A DNA stretch of 64,000 nt. Origin: Neoceratodus forsteri (taxonomy: Eukaryota; Chordata; Ceratodontiformes; Ceratodontidae). The stretch's first letter is position 1, and each line of letters starts with the position of its first letter. A program made the position numbers and the translations under genes. Where the stretch lies: the NCBI GenBank assembly GCA_016271365.2, contig CM057449.1, forward strand, positions 1,564,900,501 through 1,564,964,500, in the 5' to 3' direction. Under the pieces are notes generated by a model. It had not been told where the DNA came from and did not search any database. It was given only the letters and a program-made list of their open reading frames with translations. Below are positions 1 to 10,627 of the stretch, piece by piece.

Positions 1-556
1 CCCCCTCTGGACTTTCTCCTTTCACTAATGTATCTATAGAAAGTCTTGTCACCTTCTGTTACTGCTTGTGCTAGTGTTTCCTCAGTTTGGGACTTTGCCT
101 GCCTTACTGCCATCCCTGCTTCCTTTAGGAAAGTTTGGTATGCCTCCCTATCTTCATCCCGCTGTGTTCCCTTATATTTCCCTGAAGGCCAGCCTTTTGG
201 CTCTGACCTTTTCTGCTACTGTTTTTGAGAACCAAAGTGGTTTCCTTCTTCTTTTGCACTTCCTTTTCTTTCTAACACAATGGGATTGGATGTTACTTCA
301 AGTATTGCATCCTTAATGCTTGCCCACTTTGCCTGTACCCCCTCACTTGTATTTCTTTTTGCCAGGGCTAGCTTAACTCTTTTGGCCATCTTATCAAAAT
401 CAGCTCCTCTGAAGTCCCATATTTTTGTCTTGGAATAGGATGATTTAGTTGTAGTGGCCAAACTGAACCATGCCATGTGATGGTCACTGGCCCCCAGGTG
501 ACCTTCCACCTGGAGATCTGTGATCCTTTCCCTGTTAGTCAGTACCATCAGATCAG
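1..556 (-). pseudogene. CR1-like LINE ORF2 fragment, end of endonuclease and linker
   Basis: Read on the minus strand, the translation contains GASDHHMAWF, the conserved SDH motif at the end of an APE-type LINE endonuclease. It is followed by KIWDFRGADFDKMAKRV, which matches the short post-endonuclease block typical of CR1 (LDFRRADF-like). The frame continues with a stop towards position 1 through a lysine/arginine-rich linker ending in FYRYISERRKS. The 5' part of the endonuclease is missing because the homology stops near 556, where the opposite-strand half begins. The element runs off the left edge of the window. The CR1 group assignment rests on these two motifs and on the 3' half next door. 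Confidence 0.7.
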
Positions 557-1520
557 ATCTATTTGAGGATGACACCAAGATCTGTGCAGTGGTGGATGGA
601 GAAGAAGGTGGTAAAGTACTCCAGGAGGATTTGGCAAAACTGGAAGAATGGTCTTACACATGGCAGCTTGGATTCAATGCCAAGAAGTGCAAAGTGATGC
701 TCTTAGGAGCCAGGAACCCCTGACCCAGTTACTGGTTCAGGGGGGTGCAGTTATCCACGTCAACTGAGGAGAAGGATCAGGGTGTACTGGTAACTGGGGA
801 AATGAAGCGCTCAGCCCAGTGCAGGAAGGCAGCAGTAAAGGCCAACAGGATACTGGGGTGCATCGTAAGGGGAATTACTTCTAGGTGAGCAGAAGTCATC
901 CTGCCCTTGTACAGGTCCCTGGTGAGGCCACACTTGGAGTACTGTGTGCAGTACTGGCACCCCTACTTAAAAGGGACATCAAGCTACTGGAGAGGGAACA
1001 CACAGGGCAACAAAAATGATCCTAGAATTGGGAGATAAACTCTATGAGGAGAGACTGAGTGAGCTCAATATGTATTCCCTGGAGGATAGAAGGGAGAGAG
1101 GGGGGATATGACTGAGACCTTCAAGTACTTGAAGGCTGTGAACAGGGTAAGCACTGGGAGTATGTTCAAACTAAAAGGTGGAAGGGAAATCAGAGAACAC
1201 AGTCTGAAGTTGGAAGGAAGCAGATTCAGGAGGGAAATGAGGAGACACTATTTCACTAAAAGGGTGGGTGCAGGGTGGAACACCATGCCAGAGGAGGTGG
1301 TATCATTGCGGACAGTGGGAGCTTAAAGAGAGGTGGGACAGGTTCTAGGTGAGGTTCAAACTGTGAGGGGTGGGGTGGGTGGGTGTGAAGGAAACATAAG
1401 CAGAAACAGTGGGGGGCAGCTGCAGGCTAAAAGGCTGAAGTGTTGCACACTTGAGCAGACTAGATAGACCATAAGGCCTGTATCTGCTGGCAAGTTTGTA
1501 TGTTCATATGTGCTGTGTTT
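557..1520 (+). pseudogene. CR1-like LINE ORF2 fragment, end of RT to 3' end
   Basis: The plus strand opens inside the RT catalytic block with FEDDTKICAVV, a changed FADD motif. It continues with WQLGFNAKKCKVMLLG and, after frame breaks, AVKANRILGCIVRGITSR, then [21 protein letters not shown] and FKYLKAVNRVSTG. This is the standard C-terminal order of a CR1 ORF2. There are several frameshifts and stops. The tail near 1460-1520 (TAGATAGACCATAAGG...) looks like a LINE 3' UTR, but I see no clear terminal octamer repeat. It sits head to head with the endonuclease half of what is probably the same insertion. Confidence 0.75.
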
Positions 1521-1578
1521 CAGATGAGGCATTAAACTGAGGTCTCACCTGCCTGTGATGGAGGCTGTCAAGCTGGGA

Positions 1579-1735
1579 CATTTATTTTTTATTTATTTAA
1601 TAACATTCGGAATTACAACCCTTTGAGTCATCGACTCCTTTACAAAGGCTCCACGTCCAACAACAATAAGGACTTACGTATAGTATAAAGCAGTACTTTC
1701 ATGGCACTTCTTGAAAACAGTAGGGAGATTTTTTT
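1579..1735 (-). mobile_element. 3' end of a CR1/L2-type LINE, same family as the one at 60.0 kb
   Basis: The plus-strand text from TTTATTTATTT through CCTTTGAGTCAT, CTCCTTTACAAAGG and the AGTATAAAGCAGTA-like stretch matches, block by block, the 3' UTR of the minus-strand LINE at about 60030-60180 (CCTTTGAGCCATAGGCTC, ATTTACAAAGG, AGTATAGCAGT). Only about 150 bp of the 3' end is present, so this is a severely 5'-truncated copy. Confidence 0.6.
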
Positions 1736-2324
1736 TTTTTAGTCCTTTTTCTCCCTGGCCCCAGTCTGCCCACCTTTCATCCTGGCAACCCCATTGTCAT
1801 CCGGCCGCTGTCCCAAAGATCTCCCAGCTCCCACTGGGGTCCTGTAGCTCCTCCCCCTTGGTTTGCCACCCCAACGGTGGGGTGGTGGAGAGACCCCCCC
1901 CATGCTCCTCCACCGGAACAGGATCCAGTATACGCCGCACACCCTTGGAGCCGAGCACTCTTCCACGGAGATGGCCATCATGCCACTGCGACTGGTGCCC
2001 ATTTTCTACTTTACTGGCTTGGCATGAGCTGGGGCATGCAGTGATGCCAAGGGAGGGAGCACGCATGTATTTGCTTGCTCTCTTCCCAGCACTGTGTCCC
2101 AAGCTCACCCCTTTCCATGCAGTGCCAGCGCACCACCCCCAGACTCTGCCAGAGGTCACTAGTGTGCTGACAGCTGGTAGCCCCCTCCCCTGGAGAGGGA
2201 GAGCAGTCCACAGATGCTCAATCCCTCTCCATCCCTGCCAACCTGAGTCTGTTCCCAAACCTGGGTCACCAGCGTAGAGCGAGGTGTGGCGTCCAGCGCC
2301 TCAACCCTCAGCGCCACCAGGCCG
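1736..2324. other. unassigned GC-rich stretch
   Basis: This stretch starts after a T-rich run and has long open frames on both strands, including 1711-2277 on plus and 1797-2258 on minus. None carries a motif I recognise. Overlapping open frames on both strands are expected from GC-rich sequence. It could be 5' UTR or ORF1 sequence of a LINE, but nothing proves that. Confidence 0.3.
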
Positions 2325-2331
2325 GCTAGTA

Positions 2332-2380
2332 GGGGAATTTTTTTACAACCTCAAAATGAAATAATAATACAAACAAGTTA
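2332..2380 (-). mobile_element. Tx1-clade LINE copy Z, 3' terminal part
   Basis: The copy begins with GGGGAATTTTTTTACAACCTC, the reverse complement of the AATTCCCC 3' end shared by the other Tx1 copies in the window; copy B begins GGGGAATTTTTTATTGAAAACC. It is cut by the Tigger insertion after 2380 and resumes at 6518. Only 3' UTR remains, about 120 bp in total. The preceding bases are GGCTAGTA. Confidence 0.6.
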
Positions 2381-2669
2381 TACTGTGGATTCCACTTACA
2401 TGCACTTTGGATTAGTGCACATTTTGGTTTAGTGCGCAACTTTTCTATTTTCCAATTTTTTTACATAGGTAGCAAGTTGAAAATTTTGCTTAAGTGCTTT
2501 TGGTTAATACACTACCACCAGTGAACTTACACATGTTAATGGCTGTAATTAGCACTGGATCAGTACACGGTTTTTTTCCTAGTCCATTAATGAGGTGTTA
2601 CTGGTGCATTTAACACCTCACCCTGAACCAATTCTCCATTCTCCACAGCACCAGGCAAGCAGAAAGAGA

Positions 2670-3464
2670 ATGAAGAGGAAAAAAGTTATCCTGACACTTG
2701 CCAAGAAAATTCAGGTACTGCAGCACTTGGAACAGCAGAATATAAGACGGACAGATGTAGCCTCCGAACTCGGTGTTGATGTTTCCACTGTTACATCAGT
2801 CATCTTGAACAAGGGCAGACTGCTGTCCAACTGGGAGCGATGTGACAACCAAACCCAAAAAATTAGAGCAGGGAAGATTGAGGAGGTGGAAGCTGCACTC
2901 CTGCGATGGTTCACTGCAGTTAGGGGCATGGATGCTCCTGTTAAGGGGCCAGTCTTGGTGAAAAAAGCAGAAGATCTTGCAGCAACCATGGGGCTGAAGT
3001 TTACTGCCACAAGTGGCTGGTTAAGCCACTGGAAAGACAGGAATGGCATCATATTCAAGAGGTGTCACGGGGAGAAGAAAGACGCTGATGGAGAGTTTGC
3101 TGATTCCTGGCTAACCACTGTGCTCCCACAACTGTTAAAAGACTTTTTCCCAGACTGCATATTTAATTGTGACAAGACTGGCCTTTACTTTAGAGCTACA
3201 CCAGAGGGGGCCCTTTCATTTAAATCAAATTCTGCATGTGGGGGTAAGAAAGCAAGAAAGCATATCTCTGTTCTCTTTTGTTATAACCTATCAGGGACTG
3301 AAAAGGTCAGACCACTTGTGGTAGGAAAGTAAAAAAAAAACACAATGTTTTGCTGGTCTTTCAATGGAAGCTCTGCCTGTTGATTATGAGAGCAACAGCA
3401 ATGCTTGAATGACACGAATCATATTCAGCTCCTGGTTGAAAAAGTTAAAATGTTGTTATGCATG
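2670..3464 (+). pseudogene. Tigger transposase, N-terminal HTH region and first DDE aspartate
   Basis: The protein starts MKRKKVILTLAKKIQVLQ and contains a psq-type helix-turn-helix (DVASELGVDVSTVTSVI) and a CENP-B-type second DNA-binding domain around WFTAVRGMDAPVKGPVL to WLSHWKDRNGI. The DDE domain follows, with the first catalytic Asp in FNCDKTGLYF (Asp codon 3171-3173). A stop at 3330-3332 lies at the start of a run of A, which suggests slippage. Homology resumes in another frame (LPVDYESNSNA, then TGA where Trp would fit, then a block ending KKLKMLLCM) up to the insertion at 3465. An upstream in-frame ATG at 2595 exists, but the family match supports 2670. TIGD4/TIGD6-like proteins are the nearest relatives I can name. 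Confidence 0.85.
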
Positions 3465-4188
3465 TAACCCCCTCATCGATGGGGGTTCCCAAAAGGTCTT
3501 CCATGAGCTTGCCTAATTGCTCGTTGCCCAGTTGGTGTTCAGCGTTATTGCCGTTTAAATGTATTGCCAGTGAGTGCCTGCGTAGCCTCCGTGTACTGTC
3601 CCTTTAAAAGCTGCCTGATTGCAGATACAATTAAACTGAATGGGGGGACTGAGTGTTTCCCTGCTCAAGTCCCACCCGGTCTGCAGAGTAATCGCTCCGT
3701 TTCTGCCATCGCTAATTGTGCAGAAGGAGCCCTGTTGAAAGATGTTACTAATTGCTGGAAATCGCTTAGAGTAATAATGATAATTTAGTTTGTTCTAACC
3801 TGCCTTCTTTGCAGCAAGGACTGTTCGGTTAGTTCCAGCATTTTGGTTCCGAACTGCCGAATTGGACCAATCCGGACTTGAGGGCTCTAAAATGGAGCCT
3901 GTCGGAGTGAGACTGTGTGGATTACCAGTGTGGGATTTGTAGTTCTGGACAGTTGGCACCTTTTGCACCAAAAGGGGGAGCTCTTACTGTGATTGACAGC
4001 TGGACCAACCAACCGGACCTTCTGGATCCAAGGGAAACCCCCGAGCTGTCTGCTGGCAAGCCAGATCGAAGCCGAGAGTTGAGGAAGAGGGACTGCTTGT
4101 GATAGCCGAGCAAGCGTGTTGTAGTTCAAGCGGGAGAACTGTGTGAAGGCCTAGTTAGTGGCCTACTTTTCGGCTCATTGTGTGTAAA

Positions 4189-4213
4189 GAGAGAGAGAGA
4201 GAGAGAGAGAGAG
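4189..4213. repeat. (GA)n microsatellite
   Basis: An uninterrupted GA dinucleotide run lies inside the 2-kb element. The second copy of the element lacks a comparable run at the corresponding place, so it expanded in this copy only. Confidence 0.9.
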
Positions 4214-5134
4214 TGACAGAGGTAGAATACTTTTTGGACTGAATCCGAGTATGGAGAAATTCAGAAAGCAATTGAAAAGGGGATCAGGCTTTACCTGAGG
4301 AGGACCGAAGATTGTGCTGAATGCGATCGGCCTGCCAGAAACCCTTTTCCCATCAATGCTGTTGGGGAGTGTGGAGAACTTAGTGATTGTGACCAAGGAG
4401 TGCTGTGCCTGGTGCAGTAAGTTCATCCTAACATATAAATGTGCTATAAACTGGAGGGGGTCGCGATCTGGTTTTCCCCCACGTTGAGCTGCGTGCTGAG
4501 GGCTGGAAGCTGTACCCCGCTCGAAATGGACTGAATCCGCTGCTATCTAATTCAGTTAGGCCCTGTCACGAGGGCTCTGTCATCCTACCCTGCTGCATGG
4601 AGAAAATCCATCGACGAGAGACCTGCCTGGAGCTCAGCCCCCTGCTTCATGCCTGAACAGGAATGACGCTGGAGCGCATCGTGCAGGCCCTGCTTCTTCT
4701 GGCAATCCAGAACAGCCAACTACCATCTTGAATATCGTCCATCCTGTGTCCAGTCTTGGGTATTGTGAGTAACCACCAGAGTAGCTCCCTGCAACATATA
4801 GCTAAATCAAAAGTGTGCCATCTGACTGCTTGTTGTTTCTTTTCTTGTATACGAACTGAGCCCTGTGGCTCTGGATTACAGTTAGGGTGTGGTGCAGATT
4901 GTTTCTTTTCTTAACAGGGCCCCAACCAGCTGCAACGCCGGCTTACCCCAGGCAACAGTCCTGGCTAGCCCGTCTTCCATTCCCCTGGGTACCCAGAGAG
5001 TGTAACTGTCTTAGGGACTCTAAATGCCCACACTGTAGAGTAAATAATAGAGTATTCAAACCAATTACCCTGATTGTGCCCCTCCTGTGTAACCCCCCCT
5101 GAATAAATCAAATCTACTTTTTCTGCAATTTACT

Positions 5135-5499
5135 TTGACTGTGGTGTTCTTTTGTGCTCAAGGTATTGTACTGTTGCTTTGTGTTCTACCTAATCTTGTT
5201 TTACACGGGGTCCCCAGAGCCAAGCTGAGAAAACCAGCCCTGGGAGTAAGTGCCAAATGTATGTATCTTTGCATAGCCTATCAAGGGTATTGTAGAGGTA
5301 AATATTGTGTATTGCGTGGGCCACTAGTAGGAAACGAGAGGGGCCACAGTGTCCCAGAGGGCTGTGGCCTGGTTAGTCTGACCAATACCAACCCGGACCT
5401 TTGGGTGGAGGCCCCTGTCGCTGAACCTAGGCCCCTCAACCTGTTACTAGCCAAGCAGGTAGGGGTAGTAACCCTTGGAATAGCGCCACCTAGGGGTTA
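5135..5499 (+). CDS. open frame shared with the second 2-kb element copy, function unknown
   Basis: About 120 codons are open from 5135 to the right tip of the element. The second copy is open in the corresponding frame from 59629. Shared blocks include LLLAKQ, PPRGY, SVPEGC, NNPDL/TNPDL and EAP. No length change separates the copies over the last 300 bp, although many bases differ. This may be a real small protein, the tail of a larger spliced one, or chance. I see no catalytic motif. The open frame runs on past 5499 into Tigger; that extension is accidental. Confidence 0.35.
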
Positions 5500-5503
5500 C
5501 ATG

Positions 5504-6296
5504 TGCCACAGAAGAAAAAGGATTGTCCTGCTTCTTGACAATTGTTCTGCACACCCTGATATTCCCCTCACTCATGTCCATCTGATTTTCCTCCCTCTAA
5601 ACACTACATCCCTTATTCAACCCCTTGATATGGGGATTATCCATAATGTTAAACACAACTACAGGAGCCAGGTGAGCCTTGTGTAGTACTGTACATACAC
5701 ACAGAACCCCCACTACCACCACCATCACCACTGTGCTGTCTCCTTAACTTGCTGTTTTTGTTTTGCAGATGCTGGAAAAAAACATCCTGTGCATGGATGG
5801 TGGCACTCTAAACATAGTCATTGAATTTTCCAAAAAGGTTCCAATTCTTGATGTAATCCAAATGTTAGACCATGCATGGCAACAGGTAAAGCTGGAAATG
5901 ATCAGGAATTGGTTCAAGAAGGCTGGCTTTGTGGATCAAGAAACACCATTGGAGGAGGAGGAGGTGGCTTAGGAGGAGGACCCTGCACCAATGCTCCTCC
6001 CCAACATGAACCTTGATGACTTCAACTCATACAGGGCCATAGACGAGACCTTGGTTACAACCGGAATGGTGTCTGATGCAGAAATATGTGGGGAAGTAAC
6101 TGGTCAGATCGAGGAGGACGAGGAGCTGAGTGTGGCCAAAAATGGAACCACAGACCCAGAGGTAAACATGTCTGAAGCACTACACCATACTAGTGAGTAT
6201 GGCTCCTTGCTATACTTGCTACATGGGATAAAGCAACCTAGTTCACCACTCGCTCTGAGTGAGAGCGGTATTATTGAGTCGCTAAAAAAAGTGTAG
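5504..6296 (+). pseudogene. Tigger transposase, C-terminal DDE part with intron-like gap
   Basis: After the insertion the transposase continues with KRIVLLLDNCSAHP (second catalytic Asp, codon 5537-5539), then SLIQPLDMGIIHNVK and NYRSQ up to 5671. A 97-bp gap with splice-like ends follows. The protein resumes at 5769 with MLEKNILCMDGG and VPILDVIQMLDHAW, whose Asp at 5850-5852 fits the third DDE position. A TAG stops the frame at 5970-5972, after LEEEEVA, and a further acidic block (EEDPAP... FNSYRAIDETLV) follows in frame up to the final TAG near 6294. The copy is dead through its stops and insertion, but all three catalytic aspartates are still readable. Confidence 0.82.
5672..5768 (+). other. 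probable spliceosomal intron in the Tigger transposase
   Basis: The gap starts GTGAGCC after CAG and ends with a pyrimidine-rich tract and TTTTGCAG. The codons on either side are in phase (phase 0), and the protein homology to TIGD-type transposases stops and restarts exactly at these edges. The sequence inside has no homology to the family in any frame that I can see. It was called from the sequence pattern alone. Confidence 0.6.
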
Positions 6297-6517
6297 TGCT
6301 CAATAATACACACTCAACATGGGTGCTACCTTACTAAATCAATCATCAATGTTTTTTTATCTTTTTGGGGGGCTATTTCTTTGACCATGATCTTAGGGTT
6401 GTAATTTACAGTGGTCCAGGATAGCTGAAAATGTGATCTTCGGCTAAATATACATTCTGCTTAAGTGCATGATTTTGTTGTGCAATATGATCATGCATTT
6501 AAATGGAATCCACTGTA

Positions 6518-6590
6518 GTCACATCAAAGTAATATGCAAATCAAATAATAAGTATTTTAGTCATACCCCCACCCCCACCCCCACTACTAT
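6518..6590 (-). mobile_element. Tx1-clade LINE copy Z, remaining part after Tigger
   Basis: This continues copy Z on the other side of Tigger. It ends, in plus-strand terms, with a (ACCCCC)n stretch at about 6566-6583, which is G-rich in the sense strand, followed by ACTACTATAAAAAATA and then the GGGG start of copy A. The other short copies (C and D) also begin, in sense, just before a G-rich tract. Confidence 0.5.
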
Positions 6591-7224
6591 AAAAAATAGG
6601 GGAATTGTATATGAAAACTTCAAAAACAAACAAAATACTACTACAGTATGTTCTATTTACATTTCTCACAGGGAAAAAAATTAATTTATATCATAAGTCC
6701 AATATTGAAAATCAAACTATATTAAATTCATACTAACTAAAGGAGGAAGTAACCCTTCCAAAATATAAAAAATTCATACTACACTGCAGCTGAGTTAAAT
6801 AATAGTACTATGCAAAACTAGGAGAAACTCAAATATAAATAAATTGGCCACCAGCCAAACCTCTCTCCCCCTCCCCCTTTTTTCATCATAAACAAATCAT
6901 AATATAAATATTTTCCATGCTCGTTGAAAAGGGGTGAAGCCTAAGCAAAAACCTAAAGGTACGTATTCAGTATTAAATGCAAATTTTCCCCACTTATATC
7001 TAAAGAAAAATATTTAAGAGGTTATGTAAGGACCTTTCAAACCACAAGCAACATAGGTACAGTGCATTATTATCATACTTTAAGGCCACAGACACATCCC
7101 AAAGGACAAAAGAAAAAACATTTATTGCTGTATATCATCCTCCCTTTATCCCTCTAGTACAGTGTCCCTCAAACATATTCACCTAGTAGCACAACAGTTT
7201 AAAACCTCACATTTTATTATTTAC

Positions 7225-10200
7225 CTAATACTTATATAAGCCACCTGAAGTTACCCCACAATTTCTCAGACTTGACAGGAAAAGCCATTTTTTCCTGATT
7301 TCTAATTTTATTAATGGAACTCTCATACTAAACAACTGAGCCTCAGACATTTCTGCTTGTTGGATAGTTAACTGACATCTGATATTCCATATATAAAATT
7401 TGAAACATACCAAAAATAGCTGCATGGTTTGTCATATTTGGTCCAATGATTGGGCAATATACCCAGATATAAGATTTCTGGTGTCATGCCAAAAAAAGGA
7501 GATTGTGGCCATTTCTGATGGAGCACCACCCAAAATTGCACTATGTATGGACATTCAAAAAATAAGTAATTCATTGTTTCTAATGTCTCCATGCAAGAGG
7601 TTCTAGGGCAATATCTTTCCTCTATACCCTTATGTTTCAAATTACCCTTTACATTGTTTCTCATGTATGGTGAGCCACAGAACATCCCACATGGTGGTCG
7701 GTATACGGTAAGAAGTAAGCATGTTCCCTATAGACATCAATTCCTGTTGTGTTCATGGATAAAAAGCTGGAATTTTCTCAAAGAATGCTGTCATAATATG
7801 TCGGTAAAGCTCCTGTCTTTTCATAGAAAACATTTGGTATCTGGAAAGCAACCACAGCTTGATTTAACCAAAACATACTTGAAACTAAGAGGATAAATCT
7901 TTTAATGGTTTTTGTTTAAGAATGGGAGTTTAAAGGCCGCTATCATGGACCCACAAAATCCATAAATTCTCCATACAAATTAACAAAGATTTCACATTAG
8001 TAACCAGAAATATACAAAAAAAGGCTATAGGATTTATCATCTTTAGATCCCCCTTAGCTTACTCTAAATACAAAATATCACATTTAATAGTATTTAATCT
8101 GCTCCCCCATATACATTGAAAGAAACAACTATAAACTGTTTCCAGCTGTCTTGGTGGTGGAAAGATGCAGCTAAGATGCAAAAACATTGTTAGAAGAAAT
8201 GTTTTTGCCATATATACTCTCTTTAGTTTTGACGTCTTCCACATATTCCAGTGTGTTACTTTATTCTGTGCCTTAGTTAATAACGCATGCCAATTTAAGT
8301 ATGCCAAATCCCCCTTCCAGAATAGTATACCTAAATTCTTGCAAGCTCCCTCTGTAACCGGGATTCCCATAATTGTAGATTCAAAGTCTGTCGTCAATCC
8401 TATAGGGATACAACTGTTTTTGCATAATTAATCTTAGAACCTGTAGTTTCCAAAAAGACCTCCAATATTGTTTCCATTTTTTGACATGAATCCAGGTCTG
8501 CTAATAGGAAACAGTTATCCATTACTATATGGAATAACAAAAGCATGTTGATAGCAACCAATTAGCCAATATATGAACTCCTTATGGATCCCATATGTCT
8601 TCAGACAATTCCACAAATACGTGTGTGAAATCTTGTCAAATGCTTTTGACTGGTCGATACTAAAAACAAATCCAGATAGTTCAACTTCTTTACCCCTTTC
8701 CATAATTTCCCTCAACAATATCAGACTACTTGTAATTTTTCTACCAGGTACTGCACATGTTTGGGATGGGCGCATTATCTCACATGCCGCCAATGCTAAT
8801 CTGTTGCCTAGCAATTTGGTAAATATTTTAAAATCTGAATTCAATAATGTTATGAGTCTCCAGTTAGATAACTCATTTTTGTTCCCTGATTTGAACATTG
8901 AAATCACTAGACCCTTGTTCATACTATCTAGGATACTATTTGTTTGTAATATAGCATTAAATAAAGCCATCAGTTCCTCTGCCATTTTTTTCTGCCATCT
9001 GCTTATATAATGCATTCAGTAAACCATCCTGTCCTACAGCAGTACCTATTTTTAGGTTGTTAATTATTCCTATAACCTCTTGTTTTGTTATAGGTTGCAC
9101 TAGAAGTTGTTTGGACTGTGGGGAAATTTGAGGTAAGGAGCATGTAGCTAACCAATCTACCATGTTCTGTGTAGGTGAATAATTTTCAGCGAACATGTTC
9201 TCAATATATGAATCAATTTCTGATAAGATGTCTGTTTTTAGGGATTATACTGTAGTTGTACCATCCTGTAATGTTATTTGAGTGATAAGTTTATTTTGCC
9301 ATTGTTTCTGGCATTATTCAAAAGGATTTACATGGGCCTGTTTTCCCTGGATGCCAAATCTCTGTTCGGTCTCCAGTGATTTCATCCTGTCACATTGAAT
9401 ATCTGCCATTTTAATTTTGAGGTCTGAAATTTTTGAGGAAAAATCAGCTCTGTCGTCAGGTTGTAATGAAATCAAATTACATAATTGTTGTCGTAAAGAT
9501 TTATATTGATTAGTTTTCAATTGCCCATTTAATGTGCCCATTTTTTTAAGATACTCCTGTATATCAGTTGTTGTGTCCTTCCACCACTCCTTTGGTGACT
9601 CATATAAGAACATAACTGACTTACAGGAATCTAGAACATTCTCAAATCCCTGTTTAATTAGTGGATTAAGTAAAAGACTTCAATTCATTCTCCAGTAACC
9701 CGGTCCCCAGGCCATTTCCTCAAAACTGGATAGAGTTATACATAGCATGCCATGATCTGATGACAGTACAGGGAGACCTTTAGTAGTTTTTATGTCCAAA
9801 TTTGCAGATATGAGCCAATAATCTATTCTTGTTGATAAGTGTCCCCGAAAATAAGTTTTGTGAACGGTAGCTCCTGTAGGGGCAAACGCATCAATTAGCC
9901 CTGTTTGTGCCAAAAGAGTATTTAAAAAATGGTATCACAAAACATTTTAGTCGTTTTCAACCCTCTGTCAGAGGAGAACCTGCTATAATTAAAGTCTCCC
10001 CTAAACGGACACAACTGAATGGAAATAAAAAGGTTGAATAGCTTGACAGAGCTCTACCTGGTTGCCTCATTTGAGGAGCATATATGCTGATTAACCTTAA
10101 TTCTATATTGCAAAGTTTAACATCTATTAGCAAAGCCCTCCCAGGTACTATATCTACCATGTGTACTAGCTTTGTTCCAGTGTTGTTAATACTAATTCTG

Positions 10201-10290
10201 ACTCCACTACATAAGTCCTCTCCAATAGACCAGTGACCCTCCCCCATATCCATGCAGAACTAGCTTCTTGAATTTCACTCACAAAATGCA
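7225..10290 (-). pseudogene. Tx1 copy A ORF2: endonuclease-RT polyprotein remnants
   Basis: From right to left in the coding direction: endonuclease with SIGEDLCSGVRI, ISIYAPQ and FRGHLSTRIDYWLIS, then SDHGML; a linker (YESPKEWWKDTTTDIQEYL); RT with IGTAVGQDGLLNALYKQM, NWRLITLLNSDFKIFTKLLGNRL, QTCAVPGRKITSSLILL and FSIDQSKAFDKISHTYL. The block carrying the YxDD catalytic motif is missing: the frame jumps from NG near 8515 to a region equal to DLDSCQKMETILEVFLE. The C-terminal part (NLGILFW..., then ETMNYLFFECPYIVQFW) is present. Many frameshifts and stops. The element cannot be active. Confidence 0.8.
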
Positions 10291-10627
10291 ATTGTGCGTC
10301 CTGAAAAAAAATAAAATAAAATGTGTTACCATCAAATTATGCAAAGGTAAGGAGCCTTTTCCTTTCTGACTTCAAGCTGTTAGTGTTCATTGTTGCTACA
10401 GCTAATTCATATAGCGGTTGTTTCATTGAATCCACTTATTCAGTATTATTTCTTTTTATTCCACACCCTGGTTCCCACCCTTTTCTTCCTTGTTTTGTGA
10501 GTAGGTTCACTTCTGTATTCTCCATGTCAGAGAGAGCATCTTTCTGAGAAGAGGAAATCAAAGCCGAATCAGATTGTTTCCATATCATTCTCTCCTCATT
10601 GCAGGACTGTATATTTGTTTTATACCA

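Larger units (their letters stand above)
3465..5499 (+). mobile_element. 2-kb TIR element, copy 1, with CATG target duplication
   Basis: The element begins TAACCCCCTC and ends CCTAGGGGTTA, a short terminal inverted repeat (TAACCCC/GGGGTTA). CATG lies on both sides (3461-3464 and 5500-5503). Taking out the element plus one CATG puts the Tigger reading frame back in register, so this 4-bp duplication is well supported. Each end also carries a subterminal inverted copy of the tip, so each end can fold: AACCCCC...TGGGGGTT near the left, GTAACCC...GGGGTTAC near the right. A second copy lies at 57962-59975. Both have AATAAA about 400 bp before the end and a conserved pyrimidine-CAG before GGCCCCAACCAGCTG. 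I do not recognise the family. A long solo LTR (TGTAACCCC...GGGGTTACA) is the main alternative, but that boundary leaves no target duplication. Confidence 0.72.
2383..6515 (+). mobile_element. Tigger (pogo/Tc1-mariner) DNA transposon, interrupted
   Basis: The left end is CTGTGGATTCCACTTA and the right end is TGGAATCCACTG. These form imperfect terminal inverted repeats with a one-base mismatch near the tip. They are flanked by TA at 2381-2382 and 6516-6517, the TA target duplication expected of the Tc1/mariner-pogo superfamily. The element is about 4.1 kb, but 2035 bp of this is a later insertion (3465-5499), leaving about 2.1 kb of Tigger. It inserted into the 3' UTR of Tx1 copy Z. It encodes a CENP-B/TIGD-like transposase in pieces, listed separately. 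Confidence 0.88.

Noticed and set aside
1711..2277. 188-codon open frame on plus as a host gene
   Set aside because: Overlapping long frames exist on the minus strand, the composition is GC-rich and there is no recognisable domain.
3465..5499. Solo LTR with TGTAACC...GGTTACA ends
   Set aside because: That boundary gives no target duplication, whereas the CATG boundary does; still listed as the main alternative.
5135..5686. One 183-codon protein spanning the 2-kb element and Tigger
   Set aside because: The frame crosses the insertion boundary at 5499; the two parts belong to different elements.
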